DNA from: Streptomyces cynarae
GTDB lineage: Bacteria; Actinomycetota; Actinomycetes; Streptomycetales; Streptomycetaceae
NCBI RefSeq assembly: GCF_025642135.1
Contig: NZ_CP106793.1
Coordinates: 5,796,001-5,860,000 of the forward strand
Length of the DNA: 64,000 nt
Direction of reading: 5' to 3'
A program made the translations under genes and the position numbers. The stretch's first letter is position 1. Each line of letters opens with the position of its first letter. Shown here piece after piece: positions 36,974 through 45,058 of this stretch. The notes below the pieces were generated by a model. The model was not told the DNA's origin and did no database searches. It worked only from the letters and a program-made list of their open reading frames with translations.

Positions 36974-37800
36974 CGGGCGCTCTCCGAGGGGACGGGGACG
37001 GCCGAGGGGGAGACGGACGGGACGGACGAGGCCGGGGGAGAGGCGGACGGGGCCGGCGCGACCGGCCGGCGTGGGGGCGCGGTGCCCACCCGCACGATCT
37101 CGTCCCGGGTCGCCAGCATCGCGTGCTGGTGCGGATCCCAGGTCCACTCTGTGCGGAACTCGTAGCCCGGCAGCGTCGACGGCGAGCGGATGATCACGGT
37201 GCCGCCCGCCAGCTCCACGTTGATCACGCTGTCCGAGGTGCCCATGACCTGCACCAGCCGGTGGTGCTCGACGGTGTACACGCGCACCGCCAGCTGATCG
37301 TCCGGGAAGCGGATGCCGAGCACCATGTCGTCCTTGCCGTCGCCGGTGAGGTCGCGGTAGTACGCCCGCAGGACCGGGCACCGCCGCCCCTGCGGGCCCG
37401 CCGCGCCGCAGTCCTTCAGCCGCTCGCGGGTCTCCGCGTACACGGCGTGCGGGCCGGAGTAGGCGTCCGGGTGCGCGGCGACCTCGGCGCGCACGACGTC
37501 CAGGGGGTCCACCCGGCGGATGTCATCACCCGGAACGGTGATGCCCTTGACGGTCTCGGTGACCGCCTCGCCGTAGTCCAGGGCGGGTGTGGAGGCGGGC
37601 GGCAGGTGGGGCCACAGCCGCACCGGGCCGACGGCGGTGGCGGTCGGGCCCGCAGCCCGCAGGGCACCGGAGTCACCGCAGCCCACCAGCACCAGGGCGG
37701 CCACGGCGACACCGAGGGCCACGCGCACGGGGCGACCGCGTCGTGCCGGGCCCACGCGGCGGCTGCGGAACGCCGTGCCGGCGCGACGGCTGGGGAACAC
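36970..37800 (-). CDS. Putative lipoprotein co-transcribed with histidine kinase
   Basis: About 276 residues from GTG at 37800 (AAGGA 10 nt upstream), or 284 from GTG at 37824, which has no ribosome site. A basic N-region, hydrophobic stretch and lipobox LVLVGC make it a surface lipoprotein. The body contains a DLTGDGKDDMVLGIRF segment resembling an FG-GAP/calcium-loop motif, and the Ser/Pro-rich C-terminus is probably extended. The family is unnamed to me. The ATGA overlap with the kinase suggests that it modulates or presents the signal. Confidence 0.85.
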   Translation of the reverse strand: MFPSRRAGTAFRSRRVGPARRGRPVRVALGVAVAALVLVGCGDSGALRAAGPTATAVGPVRLWPHLPPASTPALDYGEAVTETVKGITVPGDDIRRVDPLDVVRAEVAAHPDAYSGPHAVYAETRERLKDCGAAGPQGRRCPVLRAYYRDLTGDGKDDMVLGIRFPDDQLAVRVYTVEHHRLVQVMGTSDSVINVELAGGTVIIRSPSTLPGYEFRTEWTWDPHQHAMLATRDEIVRVGTAPPRRPVAPAPSASPPASSVPSVSPSAVPVPSESAR

Positions 37801-37863
37801 GGGGCATCCGTCCTTTTTGCTCACCTGATGACCGGTTGTTCGCTCTAGGGTCGGCCAGTGAGG

Positions 37864-38370
37864 TTACTCCGCGAGTTCCTCCAGGAGGCGGGCGGTGTCC
37901 AGGCCCGCCCGCAGGTACTCCACGAACAGCTCGTTGTGCAGCGCCCAGGGCCCGCGTCGGGCGCGGATCATGCGGATCGCCTCCTCGGCGGTGTGCCCGG
38001 CCCGCACCAGGGCATGCGCGACGACCAGCCCCGAACGGTTGTACCCGTGGTAGCACCGCACGAGCACCCGGCGCCCGTCCTCCAGCGCGTCGTCGGCGGC
38101 CTGCGCCAGCCGCATCACACCCGCGAGCTGCGTCCCGTCCAGCGGGCCGTCCGGGATCGGCCACACATGGTGCTCGACCCCGTCGTCAGGCCCGTGCCCG
38201 GGCAGCCGCAACAAGGTCAGCACCAGATCGAACTCATCCCGTACGACGGCGAACTCCCGCTCCCCGGAGAGCCCCCTGAACTCGTGGCCGCCCATCCACA
38301 GACCGGGCACGATCTCGCTCCACGGGCTCTCGGGAGCCGGAACATCGGGTTGCTTTCTGCGGGTCCGCAA
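37864..38370 (-). CDS. Protein tyrosine/dual-specificity phosphatase-like protein
   Basis: A 168-residue protein with the Cys-X5-Arg loop RCYHGYNRSGLVVAHAL and upstream WPIPDGPLDGTQ in the position of the general-acid loop (WPDGP-like). The His normally before the Cys is Arg here. I prefer the TTG at 38370 because GGAGG lies 5 nt upstream; an ATG at 38448 would extend it by 26 residues. The substrate is unknown. It is divergent from the NERD gene. Confidence 0.8.
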   Translation of the reverse strand: MRTRRKQPDVPAPESPWSEIVPGLWMGGHEFRGLSGEREFAVVRDEFDLVLTLLRLPGHGPDDGVEHHVWPIPDGPLDGTQLAGVMRLAQAADDALEDGRRVLVRCYHGYNRSGLVVAHALVRAGHTAEEAIRMIRARRGPWALHNELFVEYLRAGLDTARLLEELAE

Positions 38371-38467
38371 CGGCGCCTCCCACCGAGTCCCCAACTGCTC
38401 ACAAAGGTAGCCGGGTTCTTGCACCCGGAGCACCCCGCCTGTTCCCATGGTCGAGGGGTGATGGTGC

Positions 38468-39271
38468 ATGGACGGACTGCGCGTCGTACCGACCTGGCGG
38501 CACGGACAGGAACGCCTGTACGTGTGCGGCACCGACGGGCGGAACATCGCCTGGTACGACCGGGAGACCGGCCGGGTCAACCTGCTGAGCGAGGACCTGC
38601 GTGAGGACGTGCTCGATGCGCTCGGCCCGTTCGTGACGGGCCCGGTGACGATCGGGCCGCCCCCCGTGCCCACCCCCGCCGAACTGGCCCGGCTCTCCCT
38701 CCACCCGGACGACGACCTGGCGCCGAACCGACCCGGTGAGGCCCTGCTGATCGCCCTCGACCGCGACCCGGCCCCCACCCACCGGCTGCGCCCGGACCCA
38801 CGGCGCCGGGCGCTCGAGGCCGAGCAGGCGGTCGGTGACGCGCTGGACGGGCTGGAGGGCGCGGGCTGGCGAACCCTGCACTCGGTGCCGCTGCCCGGTG
38901 GCGACCGCATCCACCACCTGGCGATCGGCCCCGGCGGCCTGTTCGCGGTGTGCTCCCTCTACGCCCGCAGGCAGCGGGTCCTCGTCGCCGACCCGATGGT
39001 GACGGTGGGCCGTCAGGAGGCGCGGCCGCTGCTGCGCCAGGTGAGCGCCGACGCGGACCGGGCGTCGTACGCGCTGACGGCCGAGGTCCACCCGGTCCTG
39101 ATCGTCACCGAGCCCGGCCGCCTGGAGATCACGGCGCCGCTGCGCAAGATCCGCGTCCTGAAGGACACGGACGTGCCCGCCCTGGCCCGCTTGGGCGGCA
39201 TGCTGAAGCCCGCGGACGTGGAGGCGCTGCACGCGATGGCACGGGACAGGCACACGTGGTCCCGGGTGTGA
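38468..39271 (+). CDS. NERD-domain (nuclease-related) protein
   Basis: A 267-residue protein. The N-terminal 110 residues are unassigned (MDGLRVVPTWRHGQERLYVC). The C-terminal half matches the NERD domain: EAEQAVGDALDGLEGAGWRTL, DRIHHLAIGPGGLFAVCSLY and TAEVHPVLIVTEPG. It corresponds to a restriction-endonuclease-like fold; the usual Asp in the ID-hhhhG-(G)hhhhx strand is replaced by His (HHLAIGPGG). Its place beside Ku/LigD may hint at DNA processing, which is inference only. Confidence 0.75.
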   Translation: MDGLRVVPTWRHGQERLYVCGTDGRNIAWYDRETGRVNLLSEDLREDVLDALGPFVTGPVTIGPPPVPTPAELARLSLHPDDDLAPNRPGEALLIALDRDPAPTHRLRPDPRRRALEAEQAVGDALDGLEGAGWRTLHSVPLPGGDRIHHLAIGPGGLFAVCSLYARRQRVLVADPMVTVGRQEARPLLRQVSADADRASYALTAEVHPVLIVTEPGRLEITAPLRKIRVLKDTDVPALARLGGMLKPADVEALHAMARDRHTWSRV

Positions 39272-39347
39272 CCGGAAGGCGGCGACACACCGCAGGGGTC
39301 CGGGGCCGTGGAACCGCCTGCTCTCAGGGCAACGGAACCGCTCGCTC

Positions 39348-40229
39348 TCACGGCAGCGGAACCGCTTGATCGGAATCGCAGAGCGCGGCCATGAGGTCCC
39401 CGTACGCCTGCAACCGGGGAGCGACGTCCGGGGCGCGGAAGACGAGACTGCCGGGCGAGGCACAGTCCCCCACCTCCTCCCACGTGACCGGCGCCGACAC
39501 GGTGGGCTCCGCCCGGGCGCGCAGTGTGTACGGCGTGGCGGTGGTCTTGCGCGCCGCGTTCTGGCTCCAGTCCACGAAGACCTTTCCGGGCCGCAGACTG
39601 CGGGTCATACGGTGGACGACCAGGCGGGGCATCGCCTTCTCCGCCTCCACGGCGAGCTGCCGGGCGTATTCCGCCGTCCGCTCTGAAGGCGTCGGTGCGA
39701 CGGTGGCGAGCAGATGCAACCCCTTGGAGCCGGACGTCTTCGCGTACGCCTCGATCCCGTCCGCCGCCAGCCGCTCCCGCAGCCACAGGGCGACCTCGCA
39801 GCACTCGACGATCGTGGCCGGCGCTCCCGGGTCGAAGTCGAAGACCAGCCGGTCAGCGATGTCGGGCGTGTCGATGCGCCACTGCGGGGTGTGGAACTCG
39901 GTGACGAGGTTCGCCGCCCACATGAGGCTTGCCAAATCCTGGATCAGCACCATGCGGGCCGCACCCTCCGTACGCGGCACCTCGGCCGTGGTGACCCAGT
40001 CGGGCGTACCCGGCGGCACGTTCTTGGCGAAGAACAGCTGTCCGTCCGGCCCGTCCGGATAGCGCAGGAAGGACAGCGGGCGGTCGCGGAGGTGGGGCAG
40101 CAGGGCGCCGGCGGTGGTCGCGTAATAGTGCAGCAGCTCGCCCTTGGTGAAGCCGGTCGCGGGATGGAGCACCTTCTCCAGGTTGCTGAGCGCCAGCCGG
40201 CGGCCCTCCACCTCTGTGATCGGCGTCAT
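39348..40229 (-). CDS. LigD-type polymerase domain protein (NHEJ primase-polymerase)
   Basis: A 293-residue stand-alone archaeo-eukaryotic primase-type polymerase, as in the polymerase module of LigD. The metal-binding motif DFDPG is seen in [12 protein letters not shown], with [16 protein letters not shown] and [17 protein letters not shown] as other family motifs. It fills gaps with ribonucleotides at double-strand breaks with Ku. No ligase or phosphoesterase domain is fused. ATG at 40229; divergent from ku with a 62-bp gap. Confidence 0.94.
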   Translation of the reverse strand: MTPITEVEGRRLALSNLEKVLHPATGFTKGELLHYYATTAGALLPHLRDRPLSFLRYPDGPDGQLFFAKNVPPGTPDWVTTAEVPRTEGAARMVLIQDLASLMWAANLVTEFHTPQWRIDTPDIADRLVFDFDPGAPATIVECCEVALWLRERLAADGIEAYAKTSGSKGLHLLATVAPTPSERTAEYARQLAVEAEKAMPRLVVHRMTRSLRPGKVFVDWSQNAARKTTATPYTLRARAEPTVSAPVTWEEVGDCASPGSLVFRAPDVAPRLQAYGDLMAALCDSDQAVPLP

Positions 40230-40291
40230 ACGATGAGAATGCCACGAGAACCCCATGAAATCGCCCGACCTATCCGGAAAAGGGGCGGAAC

Positions 40292-41371
40292 GTGCGATCC
40301 ATCTGGAACGGCTCCATCTCGTTCGGCCTGGTGAGCATCCCCATCAAGCTGATGAACGCCACCGAGAACCACGCGATCTCCTTCCGTCAGATCCATCTGG
40401 AGGACGGCGGCCGGATCCGGTACCGCAAGTTCTGCGAGCTGGAGGACCGCGAGGTGGCTCAGGCGGAGATCGGCAAGGGGTACGAGGACGCGGACGGCTC
40501 GGTCATCCCGATCACGGACGAGGACCTCGCGCAGCTGCCCATCCCGACCACCAAGACGATCGAGATCGTGGCGTTCGTCCCGGAGGACCTGATCGACCCG
40601 CTCCAGATGGACACGGCGTACTACCTGTGCGCGAACGGCACCCCGGCAGCCAAGCCCTACACGCTGCTGCGGGAGGCGCTCGGGCGCACGGGGAAGGTGG
40701 CGATCGCGAAGTTCGCCCTGCGGGGCCGGGAACGGCTCGGGATGCTGCGCGCGGTCGGCGACGTCCTCGCCATGCACGCCCTGCTGTGGCCCGATGAGAT
40801 CCGCGCACCGGAGGGCGTGGCACCGGAGGGGAACATCACGGTCCGGGACAAGGAACTGGACCTGGCGGACGCCCTGATGGACACGCTGGGGGAGGTGGAC
40901 CTGGACGAGCTGCACGACGAGTACCGCGAGGCGGTGGAGGACCTGATCGCGGCGAAGGCGGAGGGCAAGGAACCGCCGACGGCGCCGGCGCCCGAGGGCG
41001 GCAAGGTGCTCGACCTGATGGCGGCGCTGGAGAAGAGCGTGCGGGTGGCCAAGGAGGCGCGGGGCGCGGGCGAGCAGGGGGCGCAGCAGAGGGCCGAGGT
41101 CACACGGTTGCCGCAGCGGAAGGCGGCGCGTGCGGAGCCGAAGGAGACCGGCGGGAAGAAGAGGGCGCCGGCGACGAAGAAGACGGCGGCGAAGCCGGGG
41201 ACCACGGCGAACAGGACGGCGGCCAAGCAGACCACGGCCAAGCAGACCGCGACCGAGCAGACCACGACCGAGCAAAGCGCGACCAAGAAGACGGCAGCCA
41301 AGAAGACTGCGGCGAAGAAGACGCCGGCGAAGAAGACAGCGGCGAAGAAGGCGACCGCGAAGGGGGCTTAG
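40292..41371 (+). CDS. ku: Ku DNA-end-binding protein with lysine-rich tail
   Basis: A 359-residue bacterial Ku. The Ku core starts [20 protein letters not shown] and runs to about residue 255 ([11 protein letters not shown]); it forms a ring on DNA ends and recruits LigD. The C-terminal 90 residues are Lys/Ala/Thr-rich with [11 protein letters not shown] repeats, a histone-H1-like tail that increases non-specific DNA binding. The GTG at 40292 follows AAGGGG. It is divergent from the LigD polymerase gene, giving a compact NHEJ locus. Confidence 0.96.
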   Translation: MRSIWNGSISFGLVSIPIKLMNATENHAISFRQIHLEDGGRIRYRKFCELEDREVAQAEIGKGYEDADGSVIPITDEDLAQLPIPTTKTIEIVAFVPEDLIDPLQMDTAYYLCANGTPAAKPYTLLREALGRTGKVAIAKFALRGRERLGMLRAVGDVLAMHALLWPDEIRAPEGVAPEGNITVRDKELDLADALMDTLGEVDLDELHDEYREAVEDLIAAKAEGKEPPTAPAPEGGKVLDLMAALEKSVRVAKEARGAGEQGAQQRAEVTRLPQRKAARAEPKETGGKKRAPATKKTAAKPGTTANRTAAKQTTAKQTATEQTTTEQSATKKTAAKKTAAKKTPAKKTAAKKATAKGA

Positions 41372-41426
41372 GGAGATGTCGTGCCAGGCCCCGCTAGCCC
41401 GGCATGATCCGAACGAGGGGCCCTAG

Positions 41427-42833
41427 CTAGCGCACCCGCCGCAGCGCCAGTACGGCGTTGTGGCCGCCGAAGCCGAAGGAGTTGCTCAGGGCCAGGTCGC
41501 CGCGTGAGGGGAGCGGGCGGGGGCGGCCGCGGACCACGTCCAGCGGAATCTCCGGGTCCTGGGAGTCCTGGGGATGGTGGGCGGTGGCCCCGATCGTCGG
41601 AGGGATGAGCCCGTGGTACAGGGTCAGCACCGTGGCCAGGGCCTCCACACCGCCCGCCGCGCCCTGTAGATGCCCCAGGTGACCCTTGAGCGCCGTGACC
41701 GGCACGGCGTCGCCCAGCACCTCCCGTAGCGCGATGCCCTCCGCGAGGTCGCCGTCGGGCGTGGCGGTGGCGTGTGCGTTCACATGGACGACGTCCGCAG
41801 CGCGGGCACCCGCGTCCCGCAGCGCCCGCCGCAGCGCGAGCACGATCCCGGCGCCCGACGGATCCGGCGCCGCCATGTGGTGCGCGTCGGCGGACAAGCC
41901 CCACCCGGCGGCCTCGCAGTAGACACGCGCCCCGCGCGCCCGTGCGTGCTCCTCCGCCTCCAGCAACAGGAATCCGGCGCCCTCGCCGTTCACGAACCCG
42001 TCGCGGTCCTTGGCGAAGGGCCGGGAGGGCGAGACGTCCCCCACCGCGTGCTGGGACAAGGCCCGCATCGCGGCGAAAGACGCCATGATCGCCGGCGTCA
42101 CCACCGCCTCCGCACCGCCTGCCACGGCCACGTCCACGTGCCCGTACCTGATCCGGTCGATCGCCTGCCCGATCGCCTCGGTCCCCGAAGCGCAGGCACT
42201 CGTCACGGTGCGCGCCTCTCCGGTGATCCCCAGGTCGATCGATATCTGGGAGGCGGCCTGGGAGGCAACGGTCATGGGGGTGGTGAGGGGCGAGACCGCG
42301 CGAGGCCCCCTCTCCCGCAGCACCCGGTCACCGCCGACCAGCACGGAAGCGTCACCGAGGATGGACCCCACGGACACGCCGACGCGCTCGGGTTCGAGCC
42401 CGCTGTCCACCGCGCCCGCCAGGTCGAACCCGGCATCCCGCCAGGCCTCCCGTGCCGCCAGCACCCCGAACTGCGCGGCCCGGTTCATCCGCCGCGCCCG
42501 CGGCCGGGGCAGCAGCGCGGCGGGATCGGCGGGCACGGTCCCGGCCGTGCGGACGGGCAACCCGGCGAAGTCGTCACCCGTCAACTCGGTTACCCCGCAC
42601 CGTCCGTCCAGAAGCCCCTGCCACAACTCGGCCACGCCGACACCGAGTGGGGTGACGGCTCCCAGCCCGGTGACGAGGACCCGCCGCGGCGTTGCACCGA
42701 GGGGCGGCCGGTGGGCGCTCGGGTCGTGGCCTACGAGATGGCCGCGGGCCTCGTCCTGTTCGGCCGACTGAGGCAACCCGCACCCGGCGTCCAGCAGTGG
42801 CGGTCGGGGGATGGAAGAGGGGGAGGGGCGCAT
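41427..42833 (-). CDS. Beta-ketoacyl-ACP synthase (KAS II-type)
   Basis: About 468 residues from the first ATG; the recognisable family part begins at about residue 51 (RRVLVTGLGAVTPLGVG), so the N-terminal 45 residues may be untranslated. Catalytic residues are present: Cys in TSACASGTEAIGQ, His in VVHVNAHATATPDGD, and His in LKGHLGHLQGAAGG. It condenses acyl chains with malonyl-ACP. No ACP, ketoreductase or cyclase gene is adjacent, so it is a solitary ketosynthase, perhaps a fatty-acid or secondary-metabolism orphan. Confidence 0.9.
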   Translation of the reverse strand: MRPSPSSIPRPPLLDAGCGLPQSAEQDEARGHLVGHDPSAHRPPLGATPRRVLVTGLGAVTPLGVGVAELWQGLLDGRCGVTELTGDDFAGLPVRTAGTVPADPAALLPRPRARRMNRAAQFGVLAAREAWRDAGFDLAGAVDSGLEPERVGVSVGSILGDASVLVGGDRVLRERGPRAVSPLTTPMTVASQAASQISIDLGITGEARTVTSACASGTEAIGQAIDRIRYGHVDVAVAGGAEAVVTPAIMASFAAMRALSQHAVGDVSPSRPFAKDRDGFVNGEGAGFLLLEAEEHARARGARVYCEAAGWGLSADAHHMAAPDPSGAGIVLALRRALRDAGARAADVVHVNAHATATPDGDLAEGIALREVLGDAVPVTALKGHLGHLQGAAGGVEALATVLTLYHGLIPPTIGATAHHPQDSQDPEIPLDVVRGRPRPLPSRGDLALSNSFGFGGHNAVLALRRVR

Positions 42834-42967
42834 GGTGCCACGCAGCTTTCCGTAGATCCGAACGCTGCTGCCCCCAGGCCCGGTTGTGCTGTCCGTCGGT
42901 CAACTCCACTGTACTTCTCCCGCCTTCGGGTCGGCGTCGGCGGTGTTCCATAGGACACCATGGAGCC

Positions 42968-43450
42968 ATGCGCCGACGTAGACCGAACACCAGCTCGTGG
43001 CTCGAAGCCCCGGACCCGGTGCTCGCACTCGCCCGGGAGGAGCTGGCCTTCTACGAGGAGGTGCGCGACTCGGCCCGCAAGTGGTACCGCGTCACCGAGC
43101 TGGGGGCCCTGGCCACTTCCTCGTCCACGGTGGTGGCGGCGGGGCTCCATGCTCCCGCCTGGCTCACCGCTCTCATCGCGGGCGGCGCCCTGTTCTTCAC
43201 CGGGTTCCGGCAGGTGTTCGGGCACGGCCCCCGCTATGTCCTGGCGGCACAGTCCCGCGAGTCCCTGCGACGAGCCGTCAACCGCTACCAGTTGCTCCCT
43301 GAGTCCGACCGGGACACGCGAGCGCGACAGGAGCTGCTGGCCGCCGTGGAGCAGGTGGGCGATGAGGAACTGCGGCAGTGGGTCCAGCAGCGGCAAGGGA
43401 CGGCCTTGGACGGCAACGGCTCGGACAGCGGCTCGCCGACGCTTCCCTGA
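42968..43450 (+). CDS. DUF4231-like small membrane protein
   Basis: A 160-residue protein with two membrane helices (about 40-80: TELGALATSSSTVVAAGLHA, then WLTALIAGGALFFTGF), preceded by a basic N-terminus and an EELAFYEEVRDSARKWY helix, and followed by a coiled coil. The pattern matches DUF4231 as I remember it (related to SLATT domains in nucleotide-signalling conflict systems). No obvious effector partner stands beside it. ATG at 42968. Confidence 0.75.
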   Translation: MRRRRPNTSSWLEAPDPVLALAREELAFYEEVRDSARKWYRVTELGALATSSSTVVAAGLHAPAWLTALIAGGALFFTGFRQVFGHGPRYVLAAQSRESLRRAVNRYQLLPESDRDTRARQELLAAVEQVGDEELRQWVQQRQGTALDGNGSDSGSPTLP

Positions 43451-43623
43451 CCCTGGCACCGGCCCGCGTCGGGTGGTGCCCGCCCACACCATCGCTTCAC
43501 GGAATGCGCACGCGACCGCATCAAAAGTTTAGGTTTCAAGCGTTACTCTGCCCCGGCAGTCGAGTGGCCGAGAACAGCCCATCCGTGCGGCACTCGCACC
43601 CCCCATCAGGCAGGAGGCTCGGC

Positions 43624-44730
43624 GTGCGCGACGGCGATGTAGTGGTGATCGGCGGCGGCTATGCGGGCGTCCGCCTGGCGAAACGGCTGGACGCCCTGGC
43701 GCGGGTCACGCTGGTGGACCGCAAGGAGGTCTTCTTCCACCGCATCGCCTCCCTGCGCGCCGGCGTACGCCCGGAGTGGACGGCCACTCCTTTCATTCCG
43801 TACGACCGGCTGCTGCGCAACGGCCGTGTCGTCGTCGGCAAGGCGGTCCGCATCGACACCGCCGAACGGCACGTGGTGCTGGCCACCGGCGAAAGACTGC
43901 CGTACGACGTGCTGGTGATCGCCACCGGCGCCGACTACCCCGAACCGGCCCGCTTCACCGGCACCACCACCGAGGAGGCGGCCAAGTCGTTCGCCGGACA
44001 CCAGCAACACGTGGCCGCCGCCGAACACGTCCTGGTCGTCGGCGGCGGGCCGTCCGGCGTGGAGCTCAGCGCCGAGATTCGCCTGGCCCGGCCGGACGCC
44101 CGGGTGACGCTCGCCCACGCCGGGCCGGAACTGCTCCACTCCACGGGCAGCACGCGGGCCGGCCGCAAGGCTCGCGCCTGGCTGGAGTCCCACGACGTGG
44201 AGGTGCGGCTCGACTCCTTCATGGCCCCCGGCAACGCCTTCGGCACCTATCGCGACGCTCATGGCGACGTCGTCGACGCCGACCTCTCCTTCTGGGCGAC
44301 CGGGACCACCCCCAACACGCTCTGGCTGCGGCTGGCGGGCCACGGCGACTGGCTCAACGGTGCCGGCCATGTGAAGGTCGACCGGACGCTCCGGGTCGAG
44401 GGGTGGACGGACGTGTTCGCGGTCGGCGACGTGAACGACGTCAGCGAGCTCAAGATAACCCCTGCCGCACTCGCGCAGGCGGACATCGCCGCCCACAACA
44501 TCCGCGTGCATCTCCAGAGTTCCGGCAGGCACCGCAAGGAGCCCCGCTTCTACCGGCCGATCCGCCGCACCCCGCTCATCGTGCCGTTCGGCCCGGCCGC
44601 CGGAGTGACCGTGATGCCCGTGCCGGGCGGCGAAACCGCCGTCCTCGGCAGCCGCACCAGCGCCCTGGCCAAGGCGAAGACCCTCCTGACCCCGTACATG
44701 AGGCGCCAGCTCGGCTACACCGCGGCCTGA
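43624..44730 (+). CDS. NAD(P)/FAD-dependent oxidoreductase (NDH-2-like)
   Basis: A 368-residue pyridine-nucleotide-disulfide-family flavoprotein. The FAD site VVVIGGGYAGVRLAKRL starts at residue 6, the NAD(P)H site VLVVGGGPSGVELSAEI lies mid-protein, and DVFAVGDVNDV is the late FAD motif. The C-terminal part resembles type II NADH dehydrogenase or AIF-like proteins. The GTG at 43624 has GGAGG upstream. The last four sense codons and the stop lie in the first unit of a 36-bp tandem repeat. Confidence 0.88.
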   Translation: MRDGDVVVIGGGYAGVRLAKRLDALARVTLVDRKEVFFHRIASLRAGVRPEWTATPFIPYDRLLRNGRVVVGKAVRIDTAERHVVLATGERLPYDVLVIATGADYPEPARFTGTTTEEAAKSFAGHQQHVAAAEHVLVVGGGPSGVELSAEIRLARPDARVTLAHAGPELLHSTGSTRAGRKARAWLESHDVEVRLDSFMAPGNAFGTYRDAHGDVVDADLSFWATGTTPNTLWLRLAGHGDWLNGAGHVKVDRTLRVEGWTDVFAVGDVNDVSELKITPAALAQADIAAHNIRVHLQSSGRHRKEPRFYRPIRRTPLIVPFGPAAGVTVMPVPGGETAVLGSRTSALAKAKTLLTPYMRRQLGYTAA

Positions 44731-44822
44731 GGTGCGGAACGGGCGAGGATCTACACCGCGGCCTGAGGTGCGGAACGGGCGAGGATCTACACCGCGGCCT
44801 GAGGTGCGGAACGGGCGAGGAT
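44715..44822 (+). repeat. Three perfect 36-bp tandem repeats across the oxidoreductase stop codon
   Basis: Copies at 44715-44750, 44751-44786 and 44787-44822 are identical. The period is a multiple of three and each unit carries the same in-frame tail (Tyr-Thr-Ala-Ala-stop), so the protein end is unchanged while the 3' region grows. It is a likely variable-number locus. Confidence 0.95.
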
Positions 44823-44884
44823 CGAAACGTTTGCGTTTCGCTACGAGGTTCCCTACTCTCGGGACGGTGTACGAAACCGTTTCG
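44823..44884 (+). promoter_or_regulatory. Promoter of the MFS gene with two CGAAAC/GTTTCG operators
   Basis: A -35 TTGCGT (44831-44836), 17-bp spacer and -10 TACTCT (44854-44859) give a plausible start near 44866. Palindrome CGAAACG-N4-CGTTTCG (44823-44840) covers the -35; a second, CGAAAC-C-GTTTCG (44872-44884), lies just after the start. The layout suits a TetR- or LacI-type repressor, but no such gene is adjacent. Confidence 0.65.
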
Positions 44885-45058
44885 GACAGAGAGACCCTGC
44901 CGTCTCGCCGAAGCGCCCCGCACACCGGCCGAACACCGAACGAACCGACGCCCACACTCCGTACCTCGAGCGCTGGACGGACGCCGTCGTCCTCCTCCGC
45001 CTCGAGGTAGAAGGCACTGAGCCACCCCGGAGCCCTTGAGCCCCGCAAGAGGGATCAC

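Noticed and set aside
41130..41371. Repetitive DNA at the end of ku
   Set aside because: It is coding low-complexity for the Lys/Ala tail, common in actinobacterial Ku, not a separate repeat element.
44732..45010. A 92-codon frame through the 36-bp repeats (12-residue peptide repeats)
   Set aside because: It runs across the promoter and operators of the MFS gene, has no ribosome site and an unnatural composition.
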